Origin: Streptomyces sp. NBC_00344
GTDB taxonomy: Bacteria > Actinomycetota > Actinomycetes > Streptomycetales > Streptomycetaceae
Reading direction: 5' to 3'
NCBI RefSeq assembly: GCF_036088315.1
Contig: NZ_CP107996.1
Coordinates: 3,995,001-4,059,000 of the forward strand
DNA length: 64,000 nucleotides
Positions 16,107 through 25,072 of this stretch are shown here, piece after piece. Each line of letters opens with the position of its first letter. The stretch's first letter is position 1. Made by a program: the position numbers and the translations under genes. The notes beneath the pieces are model-generated. The model had not been told where the DNA came from. It did not search any database and was given only the letters and a program-made list of their open reading frames with translations.

Positions 16107-17056
16107 TCCTCACCGTCACCCCCAACCCCTCGCTCGACCGGACCTACGAGGTCCCGGCCCTGGAGCGGGGCGAGGTGCTGCGTGCCACCGCCGAGCGGAT
16201 GGACCCCGGCGGCAAGGGCGTCAACGTCTCGCGGGCCGTCGCGGCGGCCGGCCACCGTACGGTCGCCGTGCTGCCGCTCGGCGGGGCGCCCGGAGCCGCG
16301 ATCGCCGAACTGCTGGTGGCCGAGGGCATCGCGGTGGCCCCGGTCCCGGTGGCCGGACACACCCGCTCCAACATCTCGGTCGCGGAACCCGACGGCACGC
16401 TCACCAAGATCAACGCCCCGGGGCCCGAACTCTCTGCCGCCGAAGCGGAGTCGCTGCTCGCCGCGATCCGTGCCCACGCCGGCGACGCGGACTGGATCGC
16501 CTGCTGCGGCAGCCTCCCGCCCGGCCTCGCACCCGCCTGGTACGCGGAGCTGGTGGCCCGCGCGCACCGCGCGGGAAAGCGCATCGCGCTCGACACATCA
16601 GGACCGTCACTGCTCGCGGCGCTGCGCGAGCGCCCCGATGTCGTCAAGCCCAACGCCGGCGAACTCGCCCAGGCCGTCGGCCGCCCCCTCGCCACGGTCG
16701 GCGACGCGCTCAAGGCGGCGGGAGAGCTGCGGGACCTCGGGGCGGGCGCGGTGCTGGCCAGCCTCGGCCCGGACGGGCAGCTGCTTGTCATGGAGTCGGG
16801 CGTGTACTTCGGATCGGCTCCGGTCGCCGCGGTACGGAGCAATGTCGGCGCCGGTGACGCCTCGCTGGCCGGATTCCTGGCCGCGGGAGGCGCGGGACCG
16901 GAAGCCCTCCGGTCGGCGGTCGCCCATGGGTCGGCAGCCGTGCAACTGCCCGGCAGCGTGATGCCGGCCCCACAGGACCTGGATGCCTCCGCGGTCACCG
17001 TGACCGCGGAGATACCGCTGGACCGCGTACTGACGGAGCAAGGGAGCCCCCGATGA
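16103..17056 (+). CDS. fruK: 1-phosphofructokinase
   Basis: 317-aa PfkB-family kinase. It phosphorylates fructose 1-phosphate, made by the FruA permease, to fructose 1,6-bisphosphate. Substrate motifs are TPNPSLDRTYEV and DPGGKGVNVSRAVAAAGH. The C-terminal PfkB signature NVGAGDASLAGFL contains the catalytic Asp; DVVKPNAGELAQ is also typical. It overlaps fruR by 4 bp and fruA by 4 bp, so translation is coupled. Confidence 0.95.
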   Translation: MILTVTPNPSLDRTYEVPALERGEVLRATAERMDPGGKGVNVSRAVAAAGHRTVAVLPLGGAPGAAIAELLVAEGIAVAPVPVAGHTRSNISVAEPDGTLTKINAPGPELSAAEAESLLAAIRAHAGDADWIACCGSLPPGLAPAWYAELVARAHRAGKRIALDTSGPSLLAALRERPDVVKPNAGELAQAVGRPLATVGDALKAAGELRDLGAGAVLASLGPDGQLLVMESGVYFGSAPVAAVRSNVGAGDASLAGFLAAGGAGPEALRSAVAHGSAAVQLPGSVMPAPQDLDASAVTVTAEIPLDRVLTEQGSPR

Positions 17057-19098
17057 GCGACATGATCACCGCGGACCTGGTCGACCTCGGCCTGGCAGCG
17101 GACACCAAGGAAACGGCAGCCCGATCGCTGGCCGAGCGGATGGTGGCCATCGGCAGGGTCACCGACCTCGACGGCTTCCTCGCCGATGTGGCGGCCCGCG
17201 AGGCGCAGATGCCCACCGGCCTGGACGGTGGCATCGGCATCCCGCACTGCCGCAGCGCCCATGTCACCGAACCGACCCTGGCGTTCGGCCGCAGCGCCGA
17301 TGGCATCGACTTCGGCGCCACTGACGGCCCGGCTGACCTGATCTTCCTGATCGCCGCCCCGGCCGGTGCGGACGACGCCCATCTGGCGATCCTGTCCTCA
17401 CTTGCCCGGCAGCTGATGAACGCCGAGTTCACCGCCGCGCTGCGGGCAGCAGGGGACGCGGACACGGCTGCGGCGCTGATCCGGGGCGACGCCTCGGTGG
17501 AAGCGGGCCCGGCCAGGAGTGACGCCTCGGTGGAAGCGGCCCCGGCCCCGGGTGATGCCTCGGCGGGGGCGGACCGGGCTGCGGAGCCGGGTGAAGCGGA
17601 AGAGGCACCCCCCGCCCCGTTCCGTATCGTCGCCGTCACCTCGTGTCCCACCGGCATCGCCCACACCTATATGGCCGCCGAGTCGCTGCGGAACGCCGCC
17701 CGCGACGCGGACGTCGAACTCGTCGTCGAGACCCAGGGGTCCGCCGGTTTCACCCGCCTCGCCCCTGCCGTCATCGCCGCCGCCGATGCCGTGATCTTCG
17801 CCCATGACGTCCCCGTACGGGAGAAGGAACGCTTCGGCGGGAAGCCGGCCGTGGACGTCGGAGTGAAGGCCGGCATCAACCGTCCCGGTGAGCTCATCAC
17901 CGAGGCACGGGGAAAGTCGGAGCGCGGCGAGATCTCAGCGCCGGGTGCTGTGCCGCCCGTGGACAGGACGGGGGAAGCCGGCGAGGGCTATGGCACCAGG
18001 CTCCGCAAGTGGCTGATGTCCGGGGTCAGTTACATGGTCCCGTTCGTGGCGGCCGGCGGCCTGCTGATCGCCATCGGGTTCGCCGTCGGCGGATACACCA
18101 TCAACAAGGCGCCCTCGGTGGCCGAGCACTTCGTCTGGACCGACCACACCAGCTGGGCCGCGCTGCTGTTCCAGACGGGCAGCCTCGCCTTCGCCTTCCT
18201 GGTGCCGGTCCTCGCGGGGTTCATCGCCTATGGGATGGCGGACCGGCCGGGTCTTGTCCCCGGTTTCGTCGGCGGTTCCATCGCCCTCACCATCAACGCG
18301 GGCTTCCTGGGCGGTCTCGCGGCCGGACTGATCGCGGGCGGCGTGGTGATGGCCGTCCAGCGGGTGCGGGTGCCCGCCGTACTGCGCGGCATCATGCCGG
18401 TGGTCGTGATCCCGCTGATCTCGTCGGCGGTCGTCGGATTCCTGATGTTCCTGGTGGTCGGGAAGCCCATCGCTTCCCTCCAGCGAGCACTCACCGACTG
18501 GCTGAACGGCCTCTCCGGCGCCAACGCGGTCATTCTCGGTGTCGTCCTGGGCCTGATGATGTGCTTCGACCTGGGCGGCCCGCTCAACAAGGTCGCGTAC
18601 GCGTTCGCCGTCGGCGGTCTGGCCAATCCGACCGACGGCAGCCTCAAGGTGATGGCCGCCACGATGGCCGCCGGCATGGTGCCACCGCTCGCGATGGCCC
18701 TGGCGACCACGGTGCGCGGACGGCTTTTCACCAGGACCGAACGCGAGAACGGCAAGGCCGCCTGGGTGCTGGGTGCCTCCTTCATCACCGAAGGGGCGAT
18801 CCCGTTCGCCGCGGCCGATCCACTGCGGGTGATCCCCGCGTCCATGGCGGGCGGTGCGGTGACCGGCGCGCTGTCGATGGCCTTCGGCTGCACGCTGCGG
18901 GCCCCGCACGGAGGGGTCTTCGTGATCCCCCTGATCGGCAGCCCGTTCCTCTGCCTTCTCGCCATCGCTGCCGGTACCGCGGTGTCGGCGGGCCTGGTGA
19001 TCCTGCTCAAGGGGATGCGCAGGACGGACGGGGAGGCGCCGTCCCCGGCCCGAGCGGACGCCGCCGAGGACACGGCGGCGGTTCCGGTGGCTGCCTGA
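17053..19098 (+). CDS. fruA: PTS fructose-specific EIIABC permease
   Basis: 681-aa membrane protein that imports fructose as fructose 1-phosphate, using phosphate from HPr. EIIA covers residues 1-145 with phosphorylated His65 (GIGIPHCRS). EIIB covers about 187-285 with Cys198 (VAVTSCPTGIAHTYMAAESL). EIIC runs from about 315 to 655 with around ten membrane segments and FDLGGPLNKVAYAFAVGG. The A-B linker (146-186) is an Ala/Asp/Glu-rich imperfect repeat (DASVEAGPARS, DASVEAAPAPG, DASAGADRAAE). It is the last gene of the fru operon. Domain order A-B-C is the usual one in Streptomyces. Confidence 0.95.
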   Translation: MSDMITADLVDLGLAADTKETAARSLAERMVAIGRVTDLDGFLADVAAREAQMPTGLDGGIGIPHCRSAHVTEPTLAFGRSADGIDFGATDGPADLIFLIAAPAGADDAHLAILSSLARQLMNAEFTAALRAAGDADTAAALIRGDASVEAGPARSDASVEAAPAPGDASAGADRAAEPGEAEEAPPAPFRIVAVTSCPTGIAHTYMAAESLRNAARDADVELVVETQGSAGFTRLAPAVIAAADAVIFAHDVPVREKERFGGKPAVDVGVKAGINRPGELITEARGKSERGEISAPGAVPPVDRTGEAGEGYGTRLRKWLMSGVSYMVPFVAAGGLLIAIGFAVGGYTINKAPSVAEHFVWTDHTSWAALLFQTGSLAFAFLVPVLAGFIAYGMADRPGLVPGFVGGSIALTINAGFLGGLAAGLIAGGVVMAVQRVRVPAVLRGIMPVVVIPLISSAVVGFLMFLVVGKPIASLQRALTDWLNGLSGANAVILGVVLGLMMCFDLGGPLNKVAYAFAVGGLANPTDGSLKVMAATMAAGMVPPLAMALATTVRGRLFTRTERENGKAAWVLGASFITEGAIPFAAADPLRVIPASMAGGAVTGALSMAFGCTLRAPHGGVFVIPLIGSPFLCLLAIAAGTAVSAGLVILLKGMRRTDGEAPSPARADAAEDTAAVPVAA

Positions 19099-19223
19099 CG
19101 GCCCGCCCGATGACGGTCGGCGGTCCGCCCGGGCTCACCAGGCCGTGAACTCCCGCAGGCGAGGAGCCGGGAAGGCGGGTGGGCCGGGCCCGGGGGTTGT
19201 TCCGCGGGCCTGGCGGACCGGGC

Positions 19224-19967
19224 TCAGCGCACCTGGGCGCGGATCTCCATCGCATGGTGGGCGGCGCTGCGGGAGTCGTAGACCTCGCACATGTGGCGGC
19301 CGTCAGGTGTCGCGGTGTGCTCGACCTCCCAGAGACTGATCTCCTTGCCGTCGACCAGCAGAAAGGCGTGTTCGTAGAGCGTGAAGCCGGCGTTCTGGCC
19401 GATGTCGAAGCGGCACTGGCTGCCGAAGGCCTGGCTGATCTGATGGGCGAACGCGGAACGCAGCAGCCGGGCCGTGCTCTCCCCGGGCCGATCAGGGTTC
19501 TCGGCCCGGCGCAGCAGCCGGCGGGCGTGGTCGGCCGAGCGGTCGGGGACGTAGGTGCGGGCCGCGGCGGCGGGGGCGCTCCGCAGGGCACTCAGGATCT
19601 CGAAGTCGCACTGCGTGTCGTCATCGGGGAACATCTCGGCGGCGTCCGCCCCGCGGATCCGGGTGACCGCACGGCGGGCTTCCTCCTCGGCCATGTACAG
19701 CTCGTGCTGCGGACCGCTGCCACCGCCGGTCTCGTACACCAGCTCCCACAGGGTCAGGTCGCTTCCGTCGGCAAGGAGGAAGGTGTGCCGGTAGGTCTCG
19801 CGGTGCAGCCCGGCGCCCGAGCTGTGGTGCGAGGAGTGCAGCGCACTGCTGTGTGCGAGTGCGGAGCCGAGCCGCTCGACGGAGGTGTCGGGCAGCTCGA
19901 AGGAGTTCAGGGCGCGGCCGAGGAGTCGTGCGAGGTGCTCCTCGGCCGTCTCGTGCGGATCGCTCAA
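19224..19967 (-). CDS. DUF6227-type protein with internal duplication
   Basis: 247 aa, a Streptomyces family of unknown function. It consists of two related halves. Each begins with a helical LLxRAxN segment, then has a RHTFLLADGSDLTLWELVYE / EHAFLLVDGKEISLWEVEHT beta block, and ends with an ExRRAVTRIR / AAHHAMEIR helix. This duplication can be read directly from the protein. The start is probably the TTG at 19967 (LSDPHETAEEHLARLL) with CTGGAGAG just upstream; the open frame to 20051 begins with a segment that lacks coding character. No signal peptide or membrane segment. Confidence 0.75.
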   Translation of the reverse strand: MSDPHETAEEHLARLLGRALNSFELPDTSVERLGSALAHSSALHSSHHSSGAGLHRETYRHTFLLADGSDLTLWELVYETGGGSGPQHELYMAEEEARRAVTRIRGADAAEMFPDDDTQCDFEILSALRSAPAAAARTYVPDRSADHARRLLRRAENPDRPGESTARLLRSAFAHQISQAFGSQCRFDIGQNAGFTLYEHAFLLVDGKEISLWEVEHTATPDGRHMCEVYDSRSAAHHAMEIRAQVR

Positions 19968-20093
19968 GGTCTCTCCAGGCCGTTGCGGCAAGTCATGAGG
20001 TTGGGACTCAACGTAGTCCCTGGGTCTGACAACGGGGCCTTCGTTCGGCAAAACGTCGGGGCTGCTCGGAAAGTTCCCGGGAACAGGACCAAC

Positions 20094-21170
20094 TCACTTG
20101 TCCGGCAAGTCAGTAGATGGAGTGTCAGAACGGTACAGATCGCGATGGGCGGGGAAGCTGCCGCCGGGGCCGTCGACGGACTCCGCGGCCCGCACGGCGC
20201 GCACCACCGCCCGGCTCAGTGCGTCCGCGCCCGCGGCCAGGATGTCATTGAGCGACCCCAGGTCCGGCAGTGGCCCGGTACCGGTCGACAGAGCGAAGAC
20301 GGTGTCTCCGTCATGCAGCAGATGGACGGGGCGTACGGCACGGGCGAGGCCGTCGTGGGCCGTACCGGCGAGCTTCTGCGCCTGCGCGCGGGTCAGTTCC
20401 GCATCGGTGGCCACCACGGCGATGGTGGTGTTCAGCGGGGGGAGTGCGTTGCGCCCCCGGGCTTCGGCCAGCCGCCGCTGTGCCGCCTCGTGGACGGCCG
20501 GATCCGGATACGCGGGCCGGCCGGAGCCGTATTCGCCGTAGAACACCCCGGTCAGCGGATCGATGGGCGAGCCGACGGCGTTGACCACGGCAAGGGCGCC
20601 CACGACGATTCCGGAGGGGAGGGTGATGCTCGCCGTTCCGATGCCGCCCTTGAGTCCGCCGGCGACCGCACCGGTGCCGGCCCCGGTGTTGCCCTCCTCG
20701 ACCGGCGCGCCGGAGACCGTACGCGCGGCGGCCTCCACAGCCGCACGGCCCGTCGCCGCGCCGGGCCTGGCCCGCCAGTCGCCGCCGCGACCCAGATCGA
20801 AGACGCAGGCGGCCGGGACCACCGGAACGACCTGCGCGGGGTCGGGGCCCACCTGGAAGCCGCGGCCCTGTTCCTCGAGCCAGGCCATCACCCCGGACGC
20901 GGAGTCCAGCCCGTAGGCGCTGCCTCCGGTGAGGACCACGGCGTCCACCCGCTGCACCAGGTTGCGGGGGTCGAGGGCGTCCGTCTCCCGGGTGCCCGGC
21001 CCGCCGCCGCGTACATCCACTGCGGCGACCGCGCCGCCAGGAGGTGCCAGCACGACGGTGGTGCCGCTCAGGGCACGGTCTCCGGGTACCTGTGCGTGAC
21101 CGACCCGGAGGCCGGCCACATCGGTCAGTGCGCCGGGCCGTGCGGGCATGGATGCGTCTGCTGATGTCAT
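20094..21170 (-). CDS. P1-family (DmpA/S58) self-processing aminopeptidase
   Basis: 358-aa Ntn-like hydrolase. It should cleave itself before Thr248 in LPPLNTTIAVVATDA, the family cleavage site, freeing the catalytic N-terminal residue. Other conserved blocks are DVAGLRVGHAQ, VVLTGGSAYGLDSASGVM and EEGNTGAGTGAVAGGLKGG. Members remove N-terminal D- or L-residues or beta-peptides; specificity here is unknown. It lies 24 bp downstream of ltrA in the same direction and may be co-transcribed. Confidence 0.9.
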   Translation of the reverse strand: MTSADASMPARPGALTDVAGLRVGHAQVPGDRALSGTTVVLAPPGGAVAAVDVRGGGPGTRETDALDPRNLVQRVDAVVLTGGSAYGLDSASGVMAWLEEQGRGFQVGPDPAQVVPVVPAACVFDLGRGGDWRARPGAATGRAAVEAAARTVSGAPVEEGNTGAGTGAVAGGLKGGIGTASITLPSGIVVGALAVVNAVGSPIDPLTGVFYGEYGSGRPAYPDPAVHEAAQRRLAEARGRNALPPLNTTIAVVATDAELTRAQAQKLAGTAHDGLARAVRPVHLLHDGDTVFALSTGTGPLPDLGSLNDILAAGADALSRAVVRAVRAAESVDGPGGSFPAHRDLYRSDTPSTDLPDK

Positions 21171-21194
21171 GACCCCATGGGATCAGAGGCCCGG

Positions 21195-22376
21195 TCATGA
21201 TCCGGCGCGATTCCGCCGGGAGTTGAGTGCGGTTCCGGCCGCCACCGTCACCGTTGCGACCACTCCCGCCCACAGCACCGCGAGCGGCCCGGTGAAGGTG
21301 CAGGCGAGGAGAGCCACCGATGCGAGGGGCAGCGTCAGCTGCTCGGCGAGCCCGCGCTTGAAGTGGCGCGCGTGCAGCGACCACAGCATGAGCATGAAGA
21401 CCGCGGCGGGAATGGTCACGGCCGCCGACGCGGCGCTCGTCGAGATGTGCGACTTGCCCACCGCCTCCTCGACCGCCACCTCGATGCCCGCCCCGATCGC
21501 CGCAGCCGAGGTGAAGACCAGGTAGTGGCCGTAACCCCAGACGAAGCTCTGCCGGTTGGAGGCCAGATGCTGCTGGATGGGGACCGCGAAGTAGATCCAC
21601 CAGGCTGCGAAGACGATCAGCAGACCACCGGCGGCGATCGGCAGCAGATCGCCCAGGGCGTCGTGCTCCTCCAGGGCCGACTTCACGGCCACGGTGGCCG
21701 CGGCGATCGACTCACCGAGCACGATGATGGTGAAGAGGCCGTACCGCTCGGCGATGTGGTCGGGATGCCAGGTGGTGGGGCGCAGGCGTTCGGCGAAGGC
21801 CGGCACGGCGAGCTCGGCGAGGACCATCGGCACGAACACCCAGGGCCGGATGCCCGAGGGCAGCCAGAGCAGCGCCGTCCACCCGGCCTGGCAGGCGAGC
21901 ACCCCGCCCAGATAACGCAGGGCCATCCGCCGCTCCGTGCCCTCGGTGGACAGCGCGACGCGCAGCCACTGCGTGCACATGGCGAAGCGCATCACCAGGT
22001 AGCCGAGGACGCAGACCGCGAAGTCGTGGTCCACGGCGGCCCGGGAGATCCCCGCGGCCATGATCAGTACGCCCGCGATCTGGATCAGGGTGACGAGGCG
22101 GTAGACGACGTCGTCGTTGTCGTACGCGGAGGCGAACCAGGTGAAGTTCATCCATGCCCACCAGGTCGCGAAGAAGATCATCGCGAAGTTGATGACGCCC
22201 TCGGCCTGCTGCCCTTCGGCGACGAAGTGCACCAGCTGGACACCGGACTGCGCGACAGCCACCACAAAACAGAGATCGAAGAGCAACTCCAGCGGGGTCG
22301 ACGCACGATGTTGCTCCGAGGGGCTGCGTGCGGTCATCCGGCGCAGCCGGCCGGAGGCGGATGAGGTGCTTGTCAT
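21195..22376 (-). CDS. ltrA: Low temperature requirement protein A (LtrA) family membrane protein
   Basis: 393 aa with about ten membrane segments. The family signature is present near the start: TPLELLFDLCFVVAVAQ, then FATWWAWMNFTWFASAYDND, and later AERYGLFTIIVLGESI. LtrA was named from a Listeria cold-sensitive mutant; its biochemical role is unknown. ATG at 22376 is chosen because homology starts shortly after it; the frame is open 89 codons further upstream without coding character. The gene is divergent from a small conserved ORF at 22511. Confidence 0.88.
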   Translation of the reverse strand: MTSTSSASGRLRRMTARSPSEQHRASTPLELLFDLCFVVAVAQSGVQLVHFVAEGQQAEGVINFAMIFFATWWAWMNFTWFASAYDNDDVVYRLVTLIQIAGVLIMAAGISRAAVDHDFAVCVLGYLVMRFAMCTQWLRVALSTEGTERRMALRYLGGVLACQAGWTALLWLPSGIRPWVFVPMVLAELAVPAFAERLRPTTWHPDHIAERYGLFTIIVLGESIAAATVAVKSALEEHDALGDLLPIAAGGLLIVFAAWWIYFAVPIQQHLASNRQSFVWGYGHYLVFTSAAAIGAGIEVAVEEAVGKSHISTSAASAAVTIPAAVFMLMLWSLHARHFKRGLAEQLTLPLASVALLACTFTGPLAVLWAGVVATVTVAAGTALNSRRNRAGS

Positions 22377-22510
22377 GCGACCAGCACACCAGAACCGATG
22401 CTCCACAGCGGTCCGCGCGGCGCGGTGCGTTCCCGCGGAGGCGAAGAGCGGGGAGGGAGCAGCGGGGAGGAATGAGGCCGTGCGGCGACCGTCCGCCGTA
22501 CCCTTGCCGT

Positions 22511-22705
22511 ATGAGCACCGCCCCCGCCCCCGGACCGCGTGACGAAGAGCAGCCCCGGCCCCGTCCGAAGCTGGTCTTCGAAGATCCGCTGGACCAGCAG
22601 TCATCGGACGACACGGATCGCGGGTGGGGTGAGCGGGCCTCATCGGGGGACGGCGACACCGACCTGGCGCGTTTCCTCGACGAGAAGCCGCCCCACCACG
22701 TCTGA
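22511..22705 (+). CDS. Small acidic hypothetical protein
   Basis: 64 aa, charged and proline-rich, no membrane segment, predicted to be largely disordered: starts MSTAPAPGPRDEEQPRPRPK and ends DLARFLDEKPPHHV. Upstream bases are poor in ribosome-site character. It is divergent from ltrA. I do not recognise a function; the pattern of a short disordered N-terminus and an FEDPLDQQ core looks like a conserved Streptomyces small protein. Confidence 0.5.
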   Translation: MSTAPAPGPRDEEQPRPRPKLVFEDPLDQQSSDDTDRGWGERASSGDGDTDLARFLDEKPPHHV

Positions 22706-22839
22706 TCCGACGGCGCAGCTTCCGGCGGTCGTGCCGGGTGTTGTGGCCGCTGTCGCACCGCGCGGCCGGCGCCTCCGCCTGGAGCAGCGTCGCTCCGCCT
22801 GCCGTCCGGCGTGAGGCGCGCGGATGGACGAGGCGGGAT

Positions 22840-22881
22840 GCGCACCGGTGGTGCGGCCGGGGCGGCGCACCGGTGGTGCGG
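22840..22881. repeat. Two copies of a 17-bp palindromic repeat
   Basis: GCGCACCGGTGGTGCGG occurs at 22840-22856 and 22865-22881 in the gap between the small ORF and the SAF gene. Each copy can fold (GCACC/GGTGC). It may act as a terminator for the convergent genes. Confidence 0.5.
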
Positions 22882-22898
22882 TGGCACGGCCGGGTAGC

Positions 22899-23471
22899 TC
22901 AGCACAGCGTCACCGTCAGCTCCGACCTGGCCGCCGCACCGGCGAGTGCGGTGGCGGTGGTGCGGGGGACGGTCAGCACGATCAGCGCACCGCTGTCGGA
23001 CGATGACGCACCAGCTGCCGGCACCCCGGCCACCCGGACTCCCGCAGCCACCACCCGCGCCTCGGCTGCCGCCCCCGCACCGCCCAACCGGGGGCCTTTG
23101 CCCCCGGTTGCGATGACATCGACGTGGTCTCCCGGTTCCAGCAGCCGGACGGTGGCCGCGTCGGCGATCCGCACCGGTGCGGACACCACATCGGGGCGTG
23201 CGGTGTCCGCGGCGCCGGCCCGTGCCCGGCCGTGGTGCACCGCCGCCGAAGCGGCCCGCACATCGGGAGGCTGGGCGGTCCGGCCGGAACCCGGCGGCGC
23301 CCAGGCCACCAGTGCGGCGGCAGTGAGCACCACCCCGGACGACAGGGCGCGGTGTCTCCGGCGCAGGGCGCGCCGCAGCCGGCGCCGGGTGCCGGGCACC
23401 CGCACTGGCGGGAAGAGCGGCACACCGCGCGGCTCGGGTGCCGATACGACCGGTACGGGCATGGGGATCAT
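22899..23471 (-). CDS. SAF-domain protein, RcpC/CpaB-like
   Basis: 190 aa. A basic segment (TRRRLRRALRRRHRA) is followed by one membrane helix (LSSGVVLTAAALVAWA), then a periplasmic-side SAF/RcpC part with VVSAPVRIADAATVRLLEPG, DHVDVIAT and GALIVLTVPRTTATALAG. CpaB proteins assist Flp/Tad pilus assembly, but no pilus gene is near, so a separate role is likely. Start ATG 23471 follows AGGCGGTGG; ATG 23462 is an alternative. The protein ends in a cysteine (ELTVTLC). Confidence 0.7.
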   Translation of the reverse strand: MIPMPVPVVSAPEPRGVPLFPPVRVPGTRRRLRRALRRRHRALSSGVVLTAAALVAWAPPGSGRTAQPPDVRAASAAVHHGRARAGAADTARPDVVSAPVRIADAATVRLLEPGDHVDVIATGGKGPRLGGAGAAAEARVVAAGVRVAGVPAAGASSSDSGALIVLTVPRTTATALAGAAARSELTVTLC

Positions 23472-23702
23472 GGCAACCACCGCCTGGTGAGAGGAGCGTG
23501 TCGGACACTCCTCACGATCCAGGCTGCCGCCGATTCCCGCTGCGGCCTGTGGACCACCCACCTGGTGTGGACAACTGCGTCACCCCCCGGCAGCCGCCGG
23601 AGGCGGCACCGCACCGGCACCGCACCTGCGCCGTTGCGACCGGACCAGGCCCGGCCGGACCCCAGCAGCCGGCCGTATCGATCGGCCGGGTCGATGGCCG
23701 GT

Positions 23703-23757
23703 CCGGCTCAACCAGGCCCGGCTCAACCAGGCCCGGCTCAACCAGGCCCGGCTCAAC
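23703..23757. repeat. 15-bp tandem direct repeat, 3.7 copies
   Basis: CCGGCTCAACCAGGC repeats at 23703, 23718 and 23733, with a partial fourth copy at 23748. It lies just past the mtnP stop on the minus-strand transcript. The units are identical, suggesting recent slippage. Confidence 0.9.
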
Positions 23758-23788
23758 CGGTCAGGCACCACCCGGTCGGCAGGCCAGG

Positions 23789-24652
23789 TCAGGGCAGGTC
23801 GATCCCCGTGTCGAGCCCGTCCAGCGCGTGCGAGCAGAGACAGTCCCGCAGCCTCTCCGACGGCAGTCCGGCCACAGCGTCGAAGAGCACGGTACGCAGC
23901 CGGTCCACGTTGGCCGCGAACACCTTCAGCACCTCTTCGTGTGAAACGCCCTCGCCGGCCTCCGCCCCCGCGTCCAGGTCCGTCACCAGGGTCATCGAGC
24001 TGTAGCAGAGCCCCAGTTCGCGGGCGAGTACCGCCTCGGGGTGTCCGGTCATACCGACCACCGACCAGCCCATGGCCGCGTGCCACCGCGACTCGGCCCT
24101 GGTGGAGAAGCGCGGTCCCTCGACGACGACCAGGGTGCCGCCGTCCACCGGTTCCCATCCCCGGCCGCGGGCGGCCGCGATGGTGGCCCTGCGCCCGTTG
24201 GGGCAGTAGGGGTCGGCCAGCGCCACGTGCACCACATTGGGCAGGCTGCCGTCCGGCAGCGGAAGACCGTCGTAGTAGGTCTGCGCCCGTGCCTTCGTAC
24301 GGTCCACCATCTGGTCGGGCACCAGCAGCGTCCCGGGGCCGAATTCGGGTCGCAGGCCGCCCACCGCGCACGGTCCGAGCACCTGCCTCACACCGACGGA
24401 CCGCAGCGCCCACAGATTGGCGCGGTAGTTGATGCGGTGCGGCGGCAAATGGTGACCGCGGCCGTGCCGCGGGAGGAACGCCACCCGGCGTCCGGCGATC
24501 TCGCCGATGAAGAGGGAGTCGCTCGGACTGCCGTACGGGGTGTCCACCTCGACCTCGGTCACATCCTCCAGGAAGGAGTAGAAACCCGAGCCGCCGATCA
24601 CGCCGATCTCCGCGCCGACCGCTGCGTCTGCCGTATCCGCCACATTCGCCAT
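23789..24652 (-). CDS. mtnP: S-methyl-5'-thioadenosine phosphorylase
   Basis: 287 aa, purine nucleoside phosphorylase fold. It splits methylthioadenosine with phosphate into adenine and methylthioribose 1-phosphate, in methionine salvage after polyamine synthesis. Motifs: EIGVIGGSGFYSF at the start, LPRHGRGHHLPPHRINYRAN, VVVEGPRFSTRAESRW and VGMTGHPEAVLARE. ATG at 24652 fits homology; the frame is open to 24727 without coding character. It lies 75 bp downstream of the ruc-like gene in the same direction, so may be on its heat-shock transcript. Confidence 0.92.
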   Translation of the reverse strand: MANVADTADAAVGAEIGVIGGSGFYSFLEDVTEVEVDTPYGSPSDSLFIGEIAGRRVAFLPRHGRGHHLPPHRINYRANLWALRSVGVRQVLGPCAVGGLRPEFGPGTLLVPDQMVDRTKARAQTYYDGLPLPDGSLPNVVHVALADPYCPNGRRATIAAARGRGWEPVDGGTLVVVEGPRFSTRAESRWHAAMGWSVVGMTGHPEAVLARELGLCYSSMTLVTDLDAGAEAGEGVSHEEVLKVFAANVDRLRTVLFDAVAGLPSERLRDCLCSHALDGLDTGIDLP

Positions 24653-24727
24653 ACCGGTCACACTATCCGGGCGCGGGTACACCGAAGACCCCGCCGTCGA
24701 TGACGGCAGGGTCCGGGCAGAAAGCAA

Positions 24728-25063
24728 CTAGGCGGCCGAGCTGCTGCCGCCGGAGGAGCTCGACGAGGCCGACGATGTCGACGGCTTCGCGTCAGCGGAC
24801 TTCGACGCAGCGGGCTTCGCGTCGGAGCTCGACGAGGAAGTGGACGCGGCGGACTTGGAAGACGGCGCCGTGCTGCTCGAGGACGAGCTCCGGCTGTCGT
24901 TCCGGTAGAAGCCCGAGCCCTTGAAGACAATGCCGACCGCCGAGAACACCTTCTTCAGGCGTCCTTCGCAGTTCGGGCAGACGGTAAGGGCGTCGTCGGT
25001 GAACTTCTGCACCGCCTCGAGGCCCTCGCCGCACTCGGTGCACTGGTACTGATAGGTCGGCAC
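24728..25063 (-). CDS. ruc: FmdB-family zinc-ribbon protein, Ruc-like chaperone
   Basis: 111 aa. Residues 1-58 form the FmdB zinc ribbon with CTEC and CPNC knuckles and the conserved GIVFKGSGFYRNDSR. Residues 59-111 are a disordered Ser/Ala/Lys-rich tail. It resembles M. tuberculosis Rv0991c (Ruc), a redox-regulated chaperone with a disordered C-terminus under HrcA control. The GTG start has AGGAGGAGCAA upstream, and a CIRCE operator ends immediately before that site, which supports the same role here. The nearby 5-formyl-THF cyclo-ligase, galU, moeA and glpR-like genes are also shared with the mycobacterial locus. Confidence 0.85.
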   Translation of the reverse strand: MPTYQYQCTECGEGLEAVQKFTDDALTVCPNCEGRLKKVFSAVGIVFKGSGFYRNDSRSSSSSSTAPSSKSAASTSSSSSDAKPAASKSADAKPSTSSASSSSSGGSSSAA

Positions 25064-25072
25064 TTGCTCCTC

